A DNA stretch of 64,000 nt, taken from assembly GCA_030762175.1 (NCBI GenBank), contig CM060840.1, positions 36,927,501 to 36,991,500 of the forward strand. The letters run 5' to 3'. Position 1 is the stretch's first letter, and every line of letters starts with the position of its first letter. Shown here piece by piece: positions 47,410 through 59,044 of the stretch. The position numbers and the translations under genes were made by a program. Below the pieces are notes generated by a model. It was not told the DNA's origin. It made no database searches and saw nothing but the letters and a program-made list of their open reading frames with translations. The stretch comes from Metallyticus violacea (taxonomy: Eukaryota; Arthropoda; Insecta; Mantodea; Metallyticidae).

Positions 47410-48475
47410 TGCCTAAGGAAACACTTGTTCTGTATTCACAACGGATTTACAACTAGAGTGCAAATAGTTCAACATGAGTTAGTACCTATATTGCATACTT
47501 TGATGTAGAACCCCTTGGTTTTTCAAACGATGGGATATCTATAAACTTAATCACCGCTCTGTTAAAACGCATTGTTACAGTATCCCAGTCTCCAATTTAA
47601 CAACAGAGCGTACTATAAATCACAAAAAAGTAAACTATTTTATCATGCTTGGGAACTCATAAATGAATGTGCGTGGATGAAAAAAAAAATAAATAAATAA
47701 ATTATGCCAGAAATTTCAGGATGTAGCAGGACATTTCCAAAATTTCATATCATTAGTGCGTGCTTATTTTCATTGTAACTGTAGATGAAATTGAGAGAAC
47801 TGGAATCATTTAAGCGGATTTTACATCTATATAGCCAGAAGCTACCTGTCTTTCTGCCGACATGCCAGCAGACGCGAAACGGACGACAAAACCATGAAAT
47901 ACCCAGTATTGTGGCATTGTTTAAACTGCTAACATCATTTTACTGTGACTGAAGGTGACATTTGGTTTGACTCATACACCGCCGAAACGTACAATGAATC
48001 TTGCTGCAATTGACATATTTTGTGTATAAAAATCGTACTGTACCTCATCTTGATGTACTTTTCCAGTACGTGCCATTTTGTACTCGTGCTACAATCATTT
48101 CTTATCTCTACTTGTCTGGTTAATCGCGAAGATGTTCGTTACTGCACTGATTACTTTCTTAAGGTAACAACAAAGAATTATAAAAAACTTCTCCTCTATA
48201 GCATGATTTAAAAGAAATGCAATCCTTTCAAATCATACACTTACAAAACATTAAGTAAGATAATGCTGTGCTTATATGCCTTTCGGCAGACCCTAGTACA
48301 CAATTCACAAGGAATAGCGAAGTTACTTAGCATATCAAAATTTCAAAGCATGGAAAATGGAGAAATATCTACATGAAGAAAGAAACAAACCATGTTATAT
48401 AAGGGTTGTTAAATAAAGAATGTGTGAACTTTTTCTGATAGCATTCATTTTCTCATGCTCATATTTTATGATCTT
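47410..48475. other. AT-rich DNA, no gene seen
   Basis: A 63-codon frame at 48020-48211 lacks motifs. Confidence 0.45.
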
Positions 48476-48477
48476 CC

Positions 48478-49170
48478 TCTTCCCGTTGGATGCAATCTGT
48501 ATCAGCGTTTCTACCAGTATTCAAAGATATGGTGGAAACACAGAATCGCCTCCGCAGCATTCATCAGTGCTTCTGAAGATGGAAAATGCCTCTTCAATTT
48601 AGAGATATCACACGGGGCTATATTTGGACTATAGGAGGGTGAAACACACATTTCACATTGATTTTTGTGATATCTCATGACTATGCACAGTATTCAGGAC
48701 ATCAATGACATTTCCCAGTTGCAGCTACAGTTATATAGGCAGGAACGACATGCTGGTAAACCATTACTTGAATATTGAAAAATGAGATAACCATAACTTT
48801 CCCGAGAGAAGCAACCATTTTAATTTTTTGGTGGTGAGGAGATTTCCACACAAAGCTTTAATGTTTTCTCTCAGGATAAAAATGATGTAACTAAGTTTCA
48901 CCAGTAGTAATTGCCTTTGAAAGAAACTCCTCGAATTTCTGTAAGATCATCTTAAACTGCATACAAAATTTTAAACAAAAATCTACCGTGTTCAACGTCC
49001 CACGTGTGGAATATTTCAGTTACCAACATATGGATGGCACTTAGTGAAATGTTAAAAACTTCTGAAAGTGAAGTGCCAGATTCATCTTCCTTTACAATTG
49101 ATTGCCTCCTTCATTTTGAATATTTTAAACTGTCTTCGACCTATCTATAGGAAATAACAAACTCTTCAAT
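48478..49170 (-). pseudogene. degraded mariner-superfamily transposase, most of the length
   Basis: Switching frames along the minus strand gives a collinear transposase relic. A weak N-terminal part is followed by FEEFLSKAITTGET (about 48890-48950), the first catalytic region with its expected Asp lost. Then come SPHHQKIKMVASLGKVMVIS (about 48775-48840) and FHPP/YSPNIAPCD (about 48604-48645), the Pro-Tyr-Ser-Pro block at the last catalytic position. LKRHFPSSEALMNAAEAI and HIFEYW follow, and IASNGK (about 48480-48497) lies near the C-terminus. At least three frameshifts and several stops are present. No long open frame exists here, so it is visible only by piecing frames together. Terminal repeats were not identified. 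Confidence 0.72.
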
Positions 49171-49174
49171 GGCA

Positions 49175-49768
49175 TGTTGTAACATTTCATTGTCACCAGC
49201 ATTTTGCTATAGGCGGAACCAAACATGTCTCAACTTGTATACCTCTCATAGGCGCGAACCGTGCACAATATGCTCTAATCTAACAAAATATTGTAAAACG
49301 AATTTTATCGCAAGAAATTATGCTTGAAAAATTTAAGACAATTCTGTTGAACAGCCTTCGTAAAACAGTACCTACCTATGTTACTTAAATAATCGAATTC
49401 GACCAGAATCTATGTTTACTTTAATCCAATCGTAATAAAACCTGCAATCTTTGTGAATATCTGAACAACTAAGTTTATTTTTATGAACTAGCTATATATG
49501 CAGGTAAGATATTCTCTTTTAGAAAATCAGAAAACACCATAACGTACGTTTGGGAGCAAAACTGAAACGCTGGAGGCGAAAAACTATTTATTAGATACTT
49601 TATAAGCTAAAATACTGGTAGAACGCACATTAAATAGACATTTAATAGATTAACATGTTATATTGTTATCTGTTTTTATAGAATGAACGTTTCTGTCTAC
49701 GTAATGCTCATAATATCTATCACTACTAGTCAGCACGCCCAAGTGCAAAGCCTGTATGTATGCATGCA

Positions 49769-49810
<42 letters not shown>

Positions 49811-51590
49811 TATTGCTCATATGGTACATAGCTCACTCACTGTATAACGGATACTATTAATTATTGGTATAGGTCTCGTACTTCATGCATCTACAAAAAC
49901 CTCTTACGAAGCTGAAAGGTATTCATTTCTTGTTCTTTCATTATAGAGAGACATTCCTAAAATTCTTATATAGTAAAAGTTTCCTATATTGCTCCCTTCG
50001 TTGCTATAGTGTTTTTGCTGCACCTGCAATGCAAATCAATGATTATTTACATTTTATTAGATTATGTTGAACATATAATTCATATACCAACTGTCATGGC
50101 AACATAGCTGTAATATTTTACCGCACCATTGAATATTCGTACTATAAGTTAGCTGGAGATGCATCATTTTTTTATATTTTCTAAATATTTTCTAAATAAT
50201 ATGTTCGAAAATGGACTTAGGAATGTAAATATTCACGTTTTAATACAACAACGTCTTAGGAATAAATTATATCATATTTCAAATCAATTAGATCGATATA
50301 GACAAAAGAACGAAAATTATCATAAGTAAAATCACAAAAGGGTCTGAGATTGCCAATAAATTCATGAACGTATTGTATTTATCTGTAAAGCTCAGATCCT
50401 CGAGTGATATTTATTAGAATTATTTCAGGAATAAAATTAGAATTTAAATATATTTCCTCTAAACTTGACTTACAATACTGCAATAATTGTATTTTAAATA
50501 TTTAACCTTTTCAAGCAATTTTGCTACAGACGAATGTTGATTGCCAGTAATGCCAATAGAGAAGAGCCAAATATGAGTTTAGGACAATTTCATGACTAGA
50601 ATGTCAGATAAAAGTAATAAATATATATTTTTGAAATTCCCGCACAGAACATTAACAATTGTATAAATGTTATTCTTAGTTGATGAATATGTATCTATTC
50701 AGAAAACCTTGAGACTGAAATAGACGAAAATTTGATTTACTAATAGCAATTGCGGAAAACAGCACAGAGATAATATTTTAGTATTCTGAGCAACGTGTTT
50801 AATTAAATTTATGGTTGCCTAGACAGGTATTGTTACATAAATTACAAAATAATTTCGAACTGTTAAAACAAATGTTTTAGTGAATGCATACTAAGTTAAT
50901 TAACTGTCGATAGTTTTGTTGCTATCAATTCCTTTGTCACTGTCTGCTAGCAAAAGTGGTCAGTAATGCGTGCGCAGGAATTTTAGGGGGGAGAATGGAG
51001 TTGATTATACTGCCCAGAAGACACTTCGCGGTAAAGGGATTTGGAAACACTTTACAATAATTTCGCTGCGATAACGGGCTATGATTGGTCAAAATTTAAC
51101 ATTTTAATTCAGTTCATTAGTTGATTTTTGGTTGACGTGACATTAGTGAAATAACCCCGTTAAAATTGTATACTTTAATCTATGTATGACTTTCGCATTG
51201 TTCTGATTATCTTTTGCTGCACATTTTTAATTTAGTAATTTAAATATTTTTGGCAGAATAGGTAAGAAGTTTATACAATGGGTCATTAAAGAACGTACGT
51301 TTCCGAATTTTCGAAATTATTTTCTAAAGGTGCAGCACATCATCCACTGGGACTGCTATTTTCTACACGAAAGCATTGATCAAAAACCCAGTATTTGTTT
51401 TGTGGTGCTTATTCCCCTGCTTAGTAAATTGTTAAGATATCTCATGCATATCACATGTACAAGAGACCTTATTTTTCAACATCTGCTGTCAAGCTCATGT
51501 TCCATCTTCAAGCCTGATCATCTTCAGTACGAAAACAACGCGTTGAGGGGAGAGTATATTTAACAGCGTTCGTAGCCAGAAACAAAATCC
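49175..51590. other. AT-rich DNA, no gene seen
   Basis: Contains the (TA)n tract at 49772-49807. Frames at 49885-50070 and 51330-51563 have no recognised motif. Confidence 0.5.
49772..49807. repeat. (TA)n microsatellite
   Basis: About 18 TA units, preceded by a tgtatgtatgcatgcat stretch. Confidence 0.95.
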
Positions 51591-51620
51591 CACCATAGCC
51601 GCGCACCATTTTTCTCACCC

Positions 51621-52043
51621 TTGTCGCCCTTACAATCCAGCGATTCTATCTGCAATGGTGTGTCCCCTCGCGCCGCATTAACTGGACCACTCGCCCCATC
51701 AGCCATATGCTTGCTCATCGCCGTATACAGGAGCACCCTTGAACAACAACACGTGGGCTCTCAGCCCGAGATCAATCTCATATCTTTATTTGCTCGGGAG
51801 CGTTTAGCCATCCTAGGGGTTTGTATATGTATATGTTCCTCAACAGGGGCTATGATAGGGATAAAGGCGAATGGGAGGGTAAACTGCGCTGAAAAGATAG
51901 TTCGAAAATCTTATATGGAATGGCTCATAGGGAAAACGCGTAGGGGAAAAAACGAAGGCGAAAAATGTGAAGAGGAAGCTTTTTGGCTCAAGAGGATCGA
52001 ACTCAGGGGGCCAACGAACATTTTTATAAATATACTAACCTGA
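51621..52043 (+). CDS. unidentified 140-codon open frame in a GC-richer island
   Basis: This is the longest uninterrupted frame in the window outside the Penelope-like element. The annotated start is not certain: there is no clear initiation context, and the first codon is a GTG within tgcaatggtgtg-type sequence upstream. The N-terminal half is hydrophobic and mixed (LTGPLAPSAICLLIAVYRST, later LAILGVCICICSSTGAMIGI, which could form a membrane segment). The C-terminal half is charged (IGKTRRGKNEGEKCEEEAFW). The DNA from about 51590 is noticeably GC-richer than the flanks. No domain or transposon motif is recognised. It may be a host exon, an unknown repeat, or chance. Confidence 0.3.
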   Translation: MSPLQSSDSICNGVSPRAALTGPLAPSAICLLIAVYRSTLEQQHVGSQPEINLISLFARERLAILGVCICICSSTGAMIGIKANGRVNCAEKIVRKSYMEWLIGKTRRGKNEGEKCEEEAFWLKRIELRGPTNIFINILT

Positions 52044-52049
52044 TTCCAT

Positions 52050-52975
52050 TATCTGGTAAATAATTTACTGTTTAGCCTCATTCATTTGTGAATCGTAAAA
52101 GAAAACAGATATAGAACCAGGATTTCGATACCATTTGCATTTATAGCACAAGTTCAACGCTTCTTTTATACAGTGATGATAACAAATATTTTAAATATCT
52201 ATTATGTAAATAAACTAAGATATAGATTATTCTGACAATTTATTCATCAGATTGAGAAAAACTTGAAAATAAAAAAGCAATTTCCTAATCTTGAAAATGC
52301 TAGTATCGGGCAAGGATACTTAAACAGATAGCACTTGAGTTGACTTTACATCTTGATCTAAACGAGAGAGGCATTAGCAGATAGCAAGAGCATGAGGTGC
52401 CTTTTCACTATCTAGCATATCAAGATGAATTAAGTGCTAAATTTTGTATAAAATCCAGTATCTGACCTTTGCATTCTATGTGAATAAATGTTGGAAAAAG
52501 AACAAGAAGATCATGAAGGAAGCAATCAATAAAATGAAGTTACTTTTAGGCTTGACCTGCTCAATATACTAGAAAACTTAAAAAAAAAAAAAAAAAAAAA
52601 AATACAAAACAGGATTATTATTAAACATAACATATAAAAGTGCCGGTATTGTATGAAGTCCATTTTTCCACAATGTTTTCCTTCCATCTACTCACCTTTT
52701 CTTACATATTCACATCAAGAAGGTTCGCCAAATTTTATTTGTTTCCCATTTGCCATAAAATGTTCTCCAAGCTAGTGGCGTAAACGTCTTGGTTTGCTTG
52801 CCCCTGTTGGATTTGGAGTGTTGGGGTTAGTAGGTGTTTCGATTTTATACAAAATTATTAGGTTCTAAGACTTCTCCTTCCTTTTAGACCCAGTGATCCC
52901 CGTATTGTGGTGTTTTGTCAGGTTTTATTTTAATGTTACTTGTTAGTTTAGTATATTGTTTTAAAGTTCTATAGT
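52050..52975. other. no gene seen
   Basis: AT-rich. Contains a poly(A) run at 52579-52602 without a recognisable retroposon upstream. Confidence 0.5.
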
Positions 52976-52980
52976 GATTT

Positions 52981-53253
52981 TTAATAGTGTTTAACGCCTG
53001 TTTTAACTACTGAGACATCACAGGCGATGAACACAGATGATACCTGAAATGAAATGATAAACTCAGAGTTTTGTTTTTAAGGAAGGAAACGTTCCAGGTA
53101 TAAATTTAGGGTACCTCCTCGAAATTTGGCATTTATGAGGACTGAGGAAAACCTGGATAAACCTCAGTCAGGGTTCACGATCCTGGTGAGAATCGAGCTC
53201 GAGACCTTCCGCTCACGAGTCCCATCTAAACAACCTCGGTCACCCGTGGCGGT
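52981..53253 (-). repeat. SINE family B, most complete copy, with tRNA-like head
   Basis: On the minus strand the head lies near 53252-53175: ccacgggtgaccgaggttg gives an A-box-like stretch and gagctcgattctcacc a B-box-like stretch. The body holds ggttttcctcagtcctcat, ctaaatttatacctgg and aacgtttccttcctt. The element ends ggcgttaaacactattaaaa at 52981. This is the arrangement of a tRNA-derived SINE. Three partial copies (20547, 26082, 39728) share the same terminus. Confidence 0.8.
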
Positions 53254-53259
53254 ATAAAC

Positions 53260-53695
53260 ATAATGATTCACTTAGTCGTATTATTACGAGATAAACGGAA
53301 GGAGACAGAATAATTGATTTTCATAATTAAGTCTTAAAATAAGATTATGAAATATTTTACCAAATATACGAAAACAATGGGTTATCGGAAAAATTCGTGA
53401 ATAAGACCGTATAGCGGTATATTACATGGACTCTTGACGATACATATTAGTATAGTTGATAAAACGGAATTACATATGATAGAATACAAGAGAATGAAAT
53501 GGAAGACTTTCAAGATTTATTAAGGGCTGTAACAAGATTTAGAAACTTCATTTAATTACCGAAAATAAATAAAACTTTTATAGAAGACGCTGAGATTTCT
53601 GCAGAAAAGTATGCAGAAAGCAATACTGAAATACTTAGTTTTAAAAGAAATTTTAATGCATAAAAATTCTCCATTAATCATACTATGCAAAATAC

Positions 53696-53749
<54 letters not shown>

Positions 53750-54300
53750 ATACAAACCTGAAAAGCACACATTAAATGCTCATTTGCTATGAAAAACAGA
53801 ATGTTATCACATTAGAATCTGGATATCTTCTGCAGGAATTTATTCACTCAAGTATATAATAATTCCTTTGTTGCAACTAACTAAACTGTATAATCTTTAG
53901 AATAGGTAGAAAGACTCCATTGAAATGCACATTTGTGTACAGTTTATTTCAGAAATTTAGGTGCAACATATTCGCAAGGGTATAATAGACTTGTACACAA
54001 AAGAGTATTAAAACTTTTAAATACTAAGAAATACTACTTATCTAAGTTATTTCAGCATCGTACTTGTTACTAATTTTATATTTATCGCGTAAGGGATAGA
54101 AGAGGAAGAGCGTTAAGTTCCTTAATGAAGGTGATGAATAGTTCTCTAATGATCATGGTGAAACCGCGAACTACCAGCAGCACTGTTAGTTGAAATTTGA
54201 TTACACGAAATGTCACATGCTGTTAGCACGAACGAAATCTCAGAAATGGCAAGTGCCGACATACATTGTGCAAATTTTCGGAGTGCTCAGTTAAAATAAA
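53260..54300. other. no gene seen
   Basis: AT-rich, with a 45-base T run at 53698-53742. A short frame (about 53482-53550) reads IQENEMEDFQDLLRAVTRFR, protein-like but too short to identify. Confidence 0.45.
53698..53742. repeat. poly(T) tract of 45 bases
   Basis: An uninterrupted T run. It could be the tail of a minus-strand retroposon, but the sequence downstream (higher coordinates) shows no recognisable SINE or LINE. Its true length may differ because of assembly slippage. Confidence 0.95.
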
Positions 54301-54304
54301 GTTC

Positions 54305-54866
54305 AATTAGTGGATATCTATGCTTTTTGTGCAATGAGAAAAGTAGAAACAGAAAAAAAAAAAAAAAAACGCTTATTTGATTCGTTCCCGACTGCCAGTT
54401 CGGTTATAAGGCGTGTGAAAATAAACATTTCTTTAAGTCAGCTTGAGACAAATCAGAGTTTGCAAAATGGGCAAAAGCTATTCCTTGGAGATACAGAGAG
54501 CTTTCATCAAGTGTTTGTGTATGATTCTGACATTTTTCTGGTAATCATTGTTAGAGCTAAAAAAGGCGATTGAAACTACAAGGTGATGATGGAAAGCTCT
54601 ATTTGGCGAAACACAGGGTAAAATGATACAGTTATCAACATTTCCTAGAAAGCCCTTGGAAGAAATTCCTGCTGCAAACTTAACCTTCATTAGTGGCTAA
54701 AGTAACAACGTGTATCAAGGAAGTGCTTTATTCACGTATCCCTCAAGAGGAGTATTTTTATTCAACTGGAACAAAATAATTTCATAAAAACTTTCTAATG
54801 AACTTAATCTATAGGTAGATATATTTAAAGACTGTCTATATAGTTATAATGCTATTGTTATTGAAC

Positions 54867-54897
<31 letters not shown>

Positions 54898-56270
54898 TAG
54901 TGTTTTCTTTGACAAGGCAGATTAGAAGGGAACTGAAATCTTTATAACACACCAAAGATTCCCGAAGGCTATACAAAAGTATCTGACAATGAGCTTCTGG
55001 AATACAAACACATTCTGTATTATTTTTCGCAATTTTCTTTCCCTTAAAATAGTTTACATTTAATAAGGAGCCGATAGATTGTAAGAGTAAAAACCCGAAA
55101 AATCTTTTGAAATTGTTCCATTGCATTTCTTCTAGCCTGTTTATGTAGCTAATATAGCAATTTTACATTATTTAGATTTCTAGACAGATACTGAGTATAC
55201 CAGTGGTAAACTATGCCGGAATGATTACAGCTCCTTGTATTCTCATGAATTACTTGAGAACAGCCGGTGCCCTGTTTTAATAGAGGCAGTGCTATCTCGC
55301 GGAGGAACCATTGAACTAGGCTAGTACTCGCACTTTCTCTTTTATTTGCTGTGCTTATCTTAAAATTAATAAGTGTCGTTCATTTGTTTAAACGACGAAC
55401 TATGCATCATATTTCGTTCTACGTAAAATATATCTCAATGCATCAAATCGGAAAATTGCGTTCGAATGTTTACAGTGTAATGATTAAATGCTCAATACTT
55501 CATGTATGAAATGAGGGTAAAGCTTATTTCCCCACAATCTTCCTTTAAACAAATATTGAAAGTATTGCCTACATCAATTCTGTTAATTAGTAGATACAAT
55601 AGAGGTAATGTTATGATTTTATGCGAACGGACTAATTGAAATCGCAGCCAAGTATAATGGACATGTTTCGAATTGCTAAAACGTGATGTTTGATTATACT
55701 CAAAACTTACATTTTGTACCTGAGCCATTTTGTGTACTTTTATTATTAACTTACTCAGGAATGAATTTTTTCATGCCCCTCTTCCATACAGCCTTCAGAT
55801 TTAGTAAAAATAATAGTATAACTCTCACTTTGAACTTTTGAAGTCTTTTGACATATAAACAGTGTTTGGTTCAGAAAAAAAATGTGCAGAAGCAAAAACA
55901 ATATCCGTGGAAGTATATAATAAAAAGATCAGATTTGCATAATAAATCAGGAAAAACTTGCCACAATTTGATTCCAGGAATGAGGTTATGATACCTTATT
56001 AAAAATATATAGCTCAACCGATAGATTCAGGAAAACCCAAAAGTTTTCATTCAGATATAAATTAAGCATGCGCACAATGTGTGTTAAGTGCAATACTGGA
56101 CTACATATGAGCTATTCCTTCCATCAAATGTAATGAGATAACCCATACCAGAAATACTAGTATCTAATTCAGTCATCCATTACAAAATCAATAATGCACT
56201 GCTCTTTTCTTTTATTATTATATTAGTGTTTAAGAATTTCAGTCTTTAAATTACCAAATTGGGTACTTAT
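54305..56270. other. AT-rich DNA, no gene seen
   Basis: Holds a 17-base A run (about 54353-54369) and an (ATT)n tract at 54866-54897. Frames at 54310-54573, 54893-55126 (minus) and 55492-55728 (minus) have no recognised domain. Confidence 0.5.
54866..54897. repeat. (ATT)n microsatellite
   Basis: About ten ATT units. Confidence 0.95.
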
Positions 56271-56277
56271 GAGTTAA

Positions 56278-56502
56278 TTGACAAATTATTTAAAACGCAA
56301 CCCCAAAACTGAACGAAAGGACTTAATTTCTTTAGATACGTTGGACATGTGGAAATTAGCAGATGAAGATATGAACGCGATTGATCGATTCTTGCTCACG
56401 GGTATGTGGGAACACAAGTTGGCATCACTGAGAAGACAAATACACATTCACGCGGTAAAAAATTATGACAGAATTACGCGATGTACGGCTATAATTCGTT
56501 GA
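56278..56502 (+). CDS. unidentified 74-codon frame with protein-like composition
   Basis: The frame reads KDLISLDTLDMWKLADEDMN, AIDRFLLTGMWEHKLASLRR and so on, with balanced charged and hydrophobic residues. This is unlike the T- or K-rich chance frames around it. A stop lies immediately upstream of the TTG that opens it. A polypyrimidine-poor but plausible acceptor (ttaagaatttcag) occurs about 40 bp before, so it could be part of an exon. No known domain is recognised. It could equally derive from an unrecognised transposon. Confidence 0.3.
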   Translation: MTNYLKRNPKTERKDLISLDTLDMWKLADEDMNAIDRFLLTGMWEHKLASLRRQIHIHAVKNYDRITRCTAIIR

Positions 56503-56509
56503 AATTGGC

Positions 56510-58715
56510 ATAAAATACGCTGATGACACATAAGCGTAATAATAATTGAAAAGTTTCATTAACGCAAATGCTACTATTGTAATTTCATGCAGATAGTGCC
56601 ATAATGCAACATTATTAACGATTTTAACTATGAATATTATTTATAATTCTGTTATAGAGAAAATATATTTTTAAGGAAAATATTAATTCGGGGACTAAAG
56701 GCTTAAAATATAACAAAATATAACCTCAGACGAATTCTAACCAGTTTGATACAATTCTACAATTTTTGAGACCCTTATGCTATATGAAGTAAACCAACAA
56801 GTAAAAAATTAAAGTATCGACTATCGTAACAAATAATGGAATCGAAAAGAGTACGTTTTTTTTTTTTATTCTTCCCAGTTCCCCTCTCTGCTTTTTTAAC
56901 GCCGTAATCAAATGGACACACTACAATGGACTGTCTCTCTACACCCTAAAGCTGTCATCTCGAGGACATCCTTATGTTGATACACGGAGTGCATTGCTAC
57001 TATCAATGTGACGAGCTCTGTACACGCCAGTGACCTTTTGTCAAGCTATTGTCATTCCCCTTAGAATACATCACAGGCATTCTGATAATGCTCTGAACGA
57101 CGCTGCTCTTGTCGCCGTGCTGTCGCCAGCAAAATTCACGGTTCGTTATCCAGTCAGTCATCCAGAAATGTGTGCAATCGAGTTTCTTAATTGAGATACA
57201 ATAGGGGGAAAGCCTAGACATAATCCAATTGTCTTCTTTTCTACAAAGAGACAGTGATGTGAAACACTCAACGTTTCTGTATCATGGAGATAGAACAAGT
57301 TTAACATTTTAGTGAAGTATCAACTCTATGCTCATCCATTACTTCCATTATCCATGCAGCTGAGAGTGATGCCGGCCTACCAAATATTATATGACAGAGA
57401 GAGCAGTGTTGACAATGTACTTCAACCACACTATAGCTCTTTCGCATAAATCCCGATGTAAGTGTTATGTAATATCGAACTGGAACTTCATAATACATTA
57501 CTATTATGTATTTATCTTTTTTCAGACTTTATAATTAGCGCGAGAAGATGGCTTTAGTAAGTTCTATGGTATTTTCAAGCTGCATGGTTTATACATGTAT
57601 CATTCGAAATTTAAATATTTAGATTTCAATTGAACAATTAAGCTCTTTTTTTAAGTGTTCAAAGGCACTGAGTTGGATTGGATTATTAGGAAAGAAGAAG
57701 GACATTTTGATACTTCGGCATTGCTCAACGGCTAGCCGTTTGTGCCTACGTCTACGGCCAGAATTCACTAGGCATGAATGTTGACGGGATTTTCAGATAG
57801 AACATCTTAACGCTGGCGGAGGGCCCCTCCTCCTCCAATTTGTCCTAGCCTCTCAGAATATCCGCTTCCATACCAGATGCAAGGTCAAAAACGTCATACT
57901 ACACCAGTCCAGCTCCTGACAGTTTCGATTCTCTAACAGGACAACGGAATGAAATGAGATATCGGATAATAAAGATTAAACGCAGCATTCGCTTAAGCGA
58001 CTAGAATAAACAATGATAAAACCGAAGGGCAGGATGACCAACCCCAAAGGATTTGTATCCGAAATCTCCTCAGTTATCGGAGATAGTGTAATTAATATCT
58101 GATTATACTTTTGGCAAGAATGCATTTATGGTTATCTGGATATTTTGATTTAAACACACAAAAGGGAAAAGTTAATTATAGCAATTGATGCTCTGTTAAT
58201 GTGCCGAACGAATTAAGCCTACCGTAATTTGGCACTAATGACGTAGCTTTGACGATATTATAATGGCTGACTCTACTCATTTGGAGAAAAGGTGGAATAG
58301 TCCTTCCATTAACAAGTAAATAATAATAATAAAAAAAGGATCTCACTATTAAACAAATGAACATCAGATAGACTAAATAAGTATTTTGTTATTAAACGTT
58401 GCTTTGCTGTACGCCTTTACTCCCGCACTTTGCACTGTCTCACATACGCTCAAAACTTATTGCTTCCTACTTCCCATGTTTATGACCACCCCAGAAATTT
58501 TAATCCTTTCCACAATTAACCACTTTCACCAAAAACCAATTCTAGAATCGCTTATAATAACATTACCAACATATATGAGAACAGAAATTTGCCTTTAGAA
58601 CAACTCTTCTTACAATACAACAAAACATCATAAGTTCATAAAAGTTTAACACTTGCTTCCTCAGGATTAGAAGAAAATTAAAAAGTAAACAAATGGAGCT
58701 TTCTAAAATATCTCA
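56510..58715. other. no gene recognised
   Basis: Frames at 57003-57221 and 57301-57498 (minus) and 58386-58598 (plus) show no motif. A GC-richer block at about 57700-57920 shares a short piece (cggctagccgtttgtg) with SINE family C but cannot be extended. Confidence 0.45.
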
Positions 58716-58722
58716 GTTCGAC

Positions 58723-58748
58723 CAAAAAAAAAAAAAAAAAAAAAAAAA
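58723..58748. repeat. poly(A) tract of about 26 bases
   Basis: An uninterrupted A run about 30 bp from the C-terminal end of the next transposase relic. Confidence 0.9.
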
Positions 58749-58777
58749 TCCACAAGATTTTATACAGATTTTTTAAC

Positions 58778-59040
58778 TTAGTCACCTTGTAAAACAATAC
58801 ATTTGATCGAATGACGTTCCAACTATTTAATACCTTCAGTAAAATAATATTTGTTCAATTTGTCCAATTTGTCTCAGTTTCAACCTCTTCGTGCACCCAG
58901 TTACTTCTCCAGAACTGGGAACAAAAAGTGATTGCTGAGAGCCAAATCCGGTGATTATGGCGGATGTGAAAGCACTTGGAAGCGAAGGTCATGCAGACGT
59001 GTGTTCGTATCGCAATAAGCGGTTTTGTGCTGCCCACCAG
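58778..59040 (-). pseudogene. mariner-superfamily transposase C-terminal third
   Basis: The minus strand reads AHKTAYCDTNTRLHDLRFQV, then LSHPP, a stop where a Tyr is expected, SPDLALSNHFLFPVLEK, another stop, and LGARRG. It ends YFTEGIK, a stop, LERHSIKCIVLQGD. These are the Pro-Pro-Tyr-Ser-Pro block around the last catalytic position, the following Phe-Leu-Phe segment, and the EGI..L..R..KCI..GD tail typical of mariner-lineage transposases in insects. Multiple stops make it a pseudogene. The earlier catalytic parts are missing. Confidence 0.82.
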
Positions 59041-59044
59041 CTAA

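Noticed and set aside
53556..53768. Lys-repeat protein frame on the minus strand
   Set aside because: It is the translation of the 45-base poly(T) tract.
57656..57760. Second copy of SINE family C
   Set aside because: Only about 30 bases around cggctagccgtttgtg match; similarity does not extend to the head or body.
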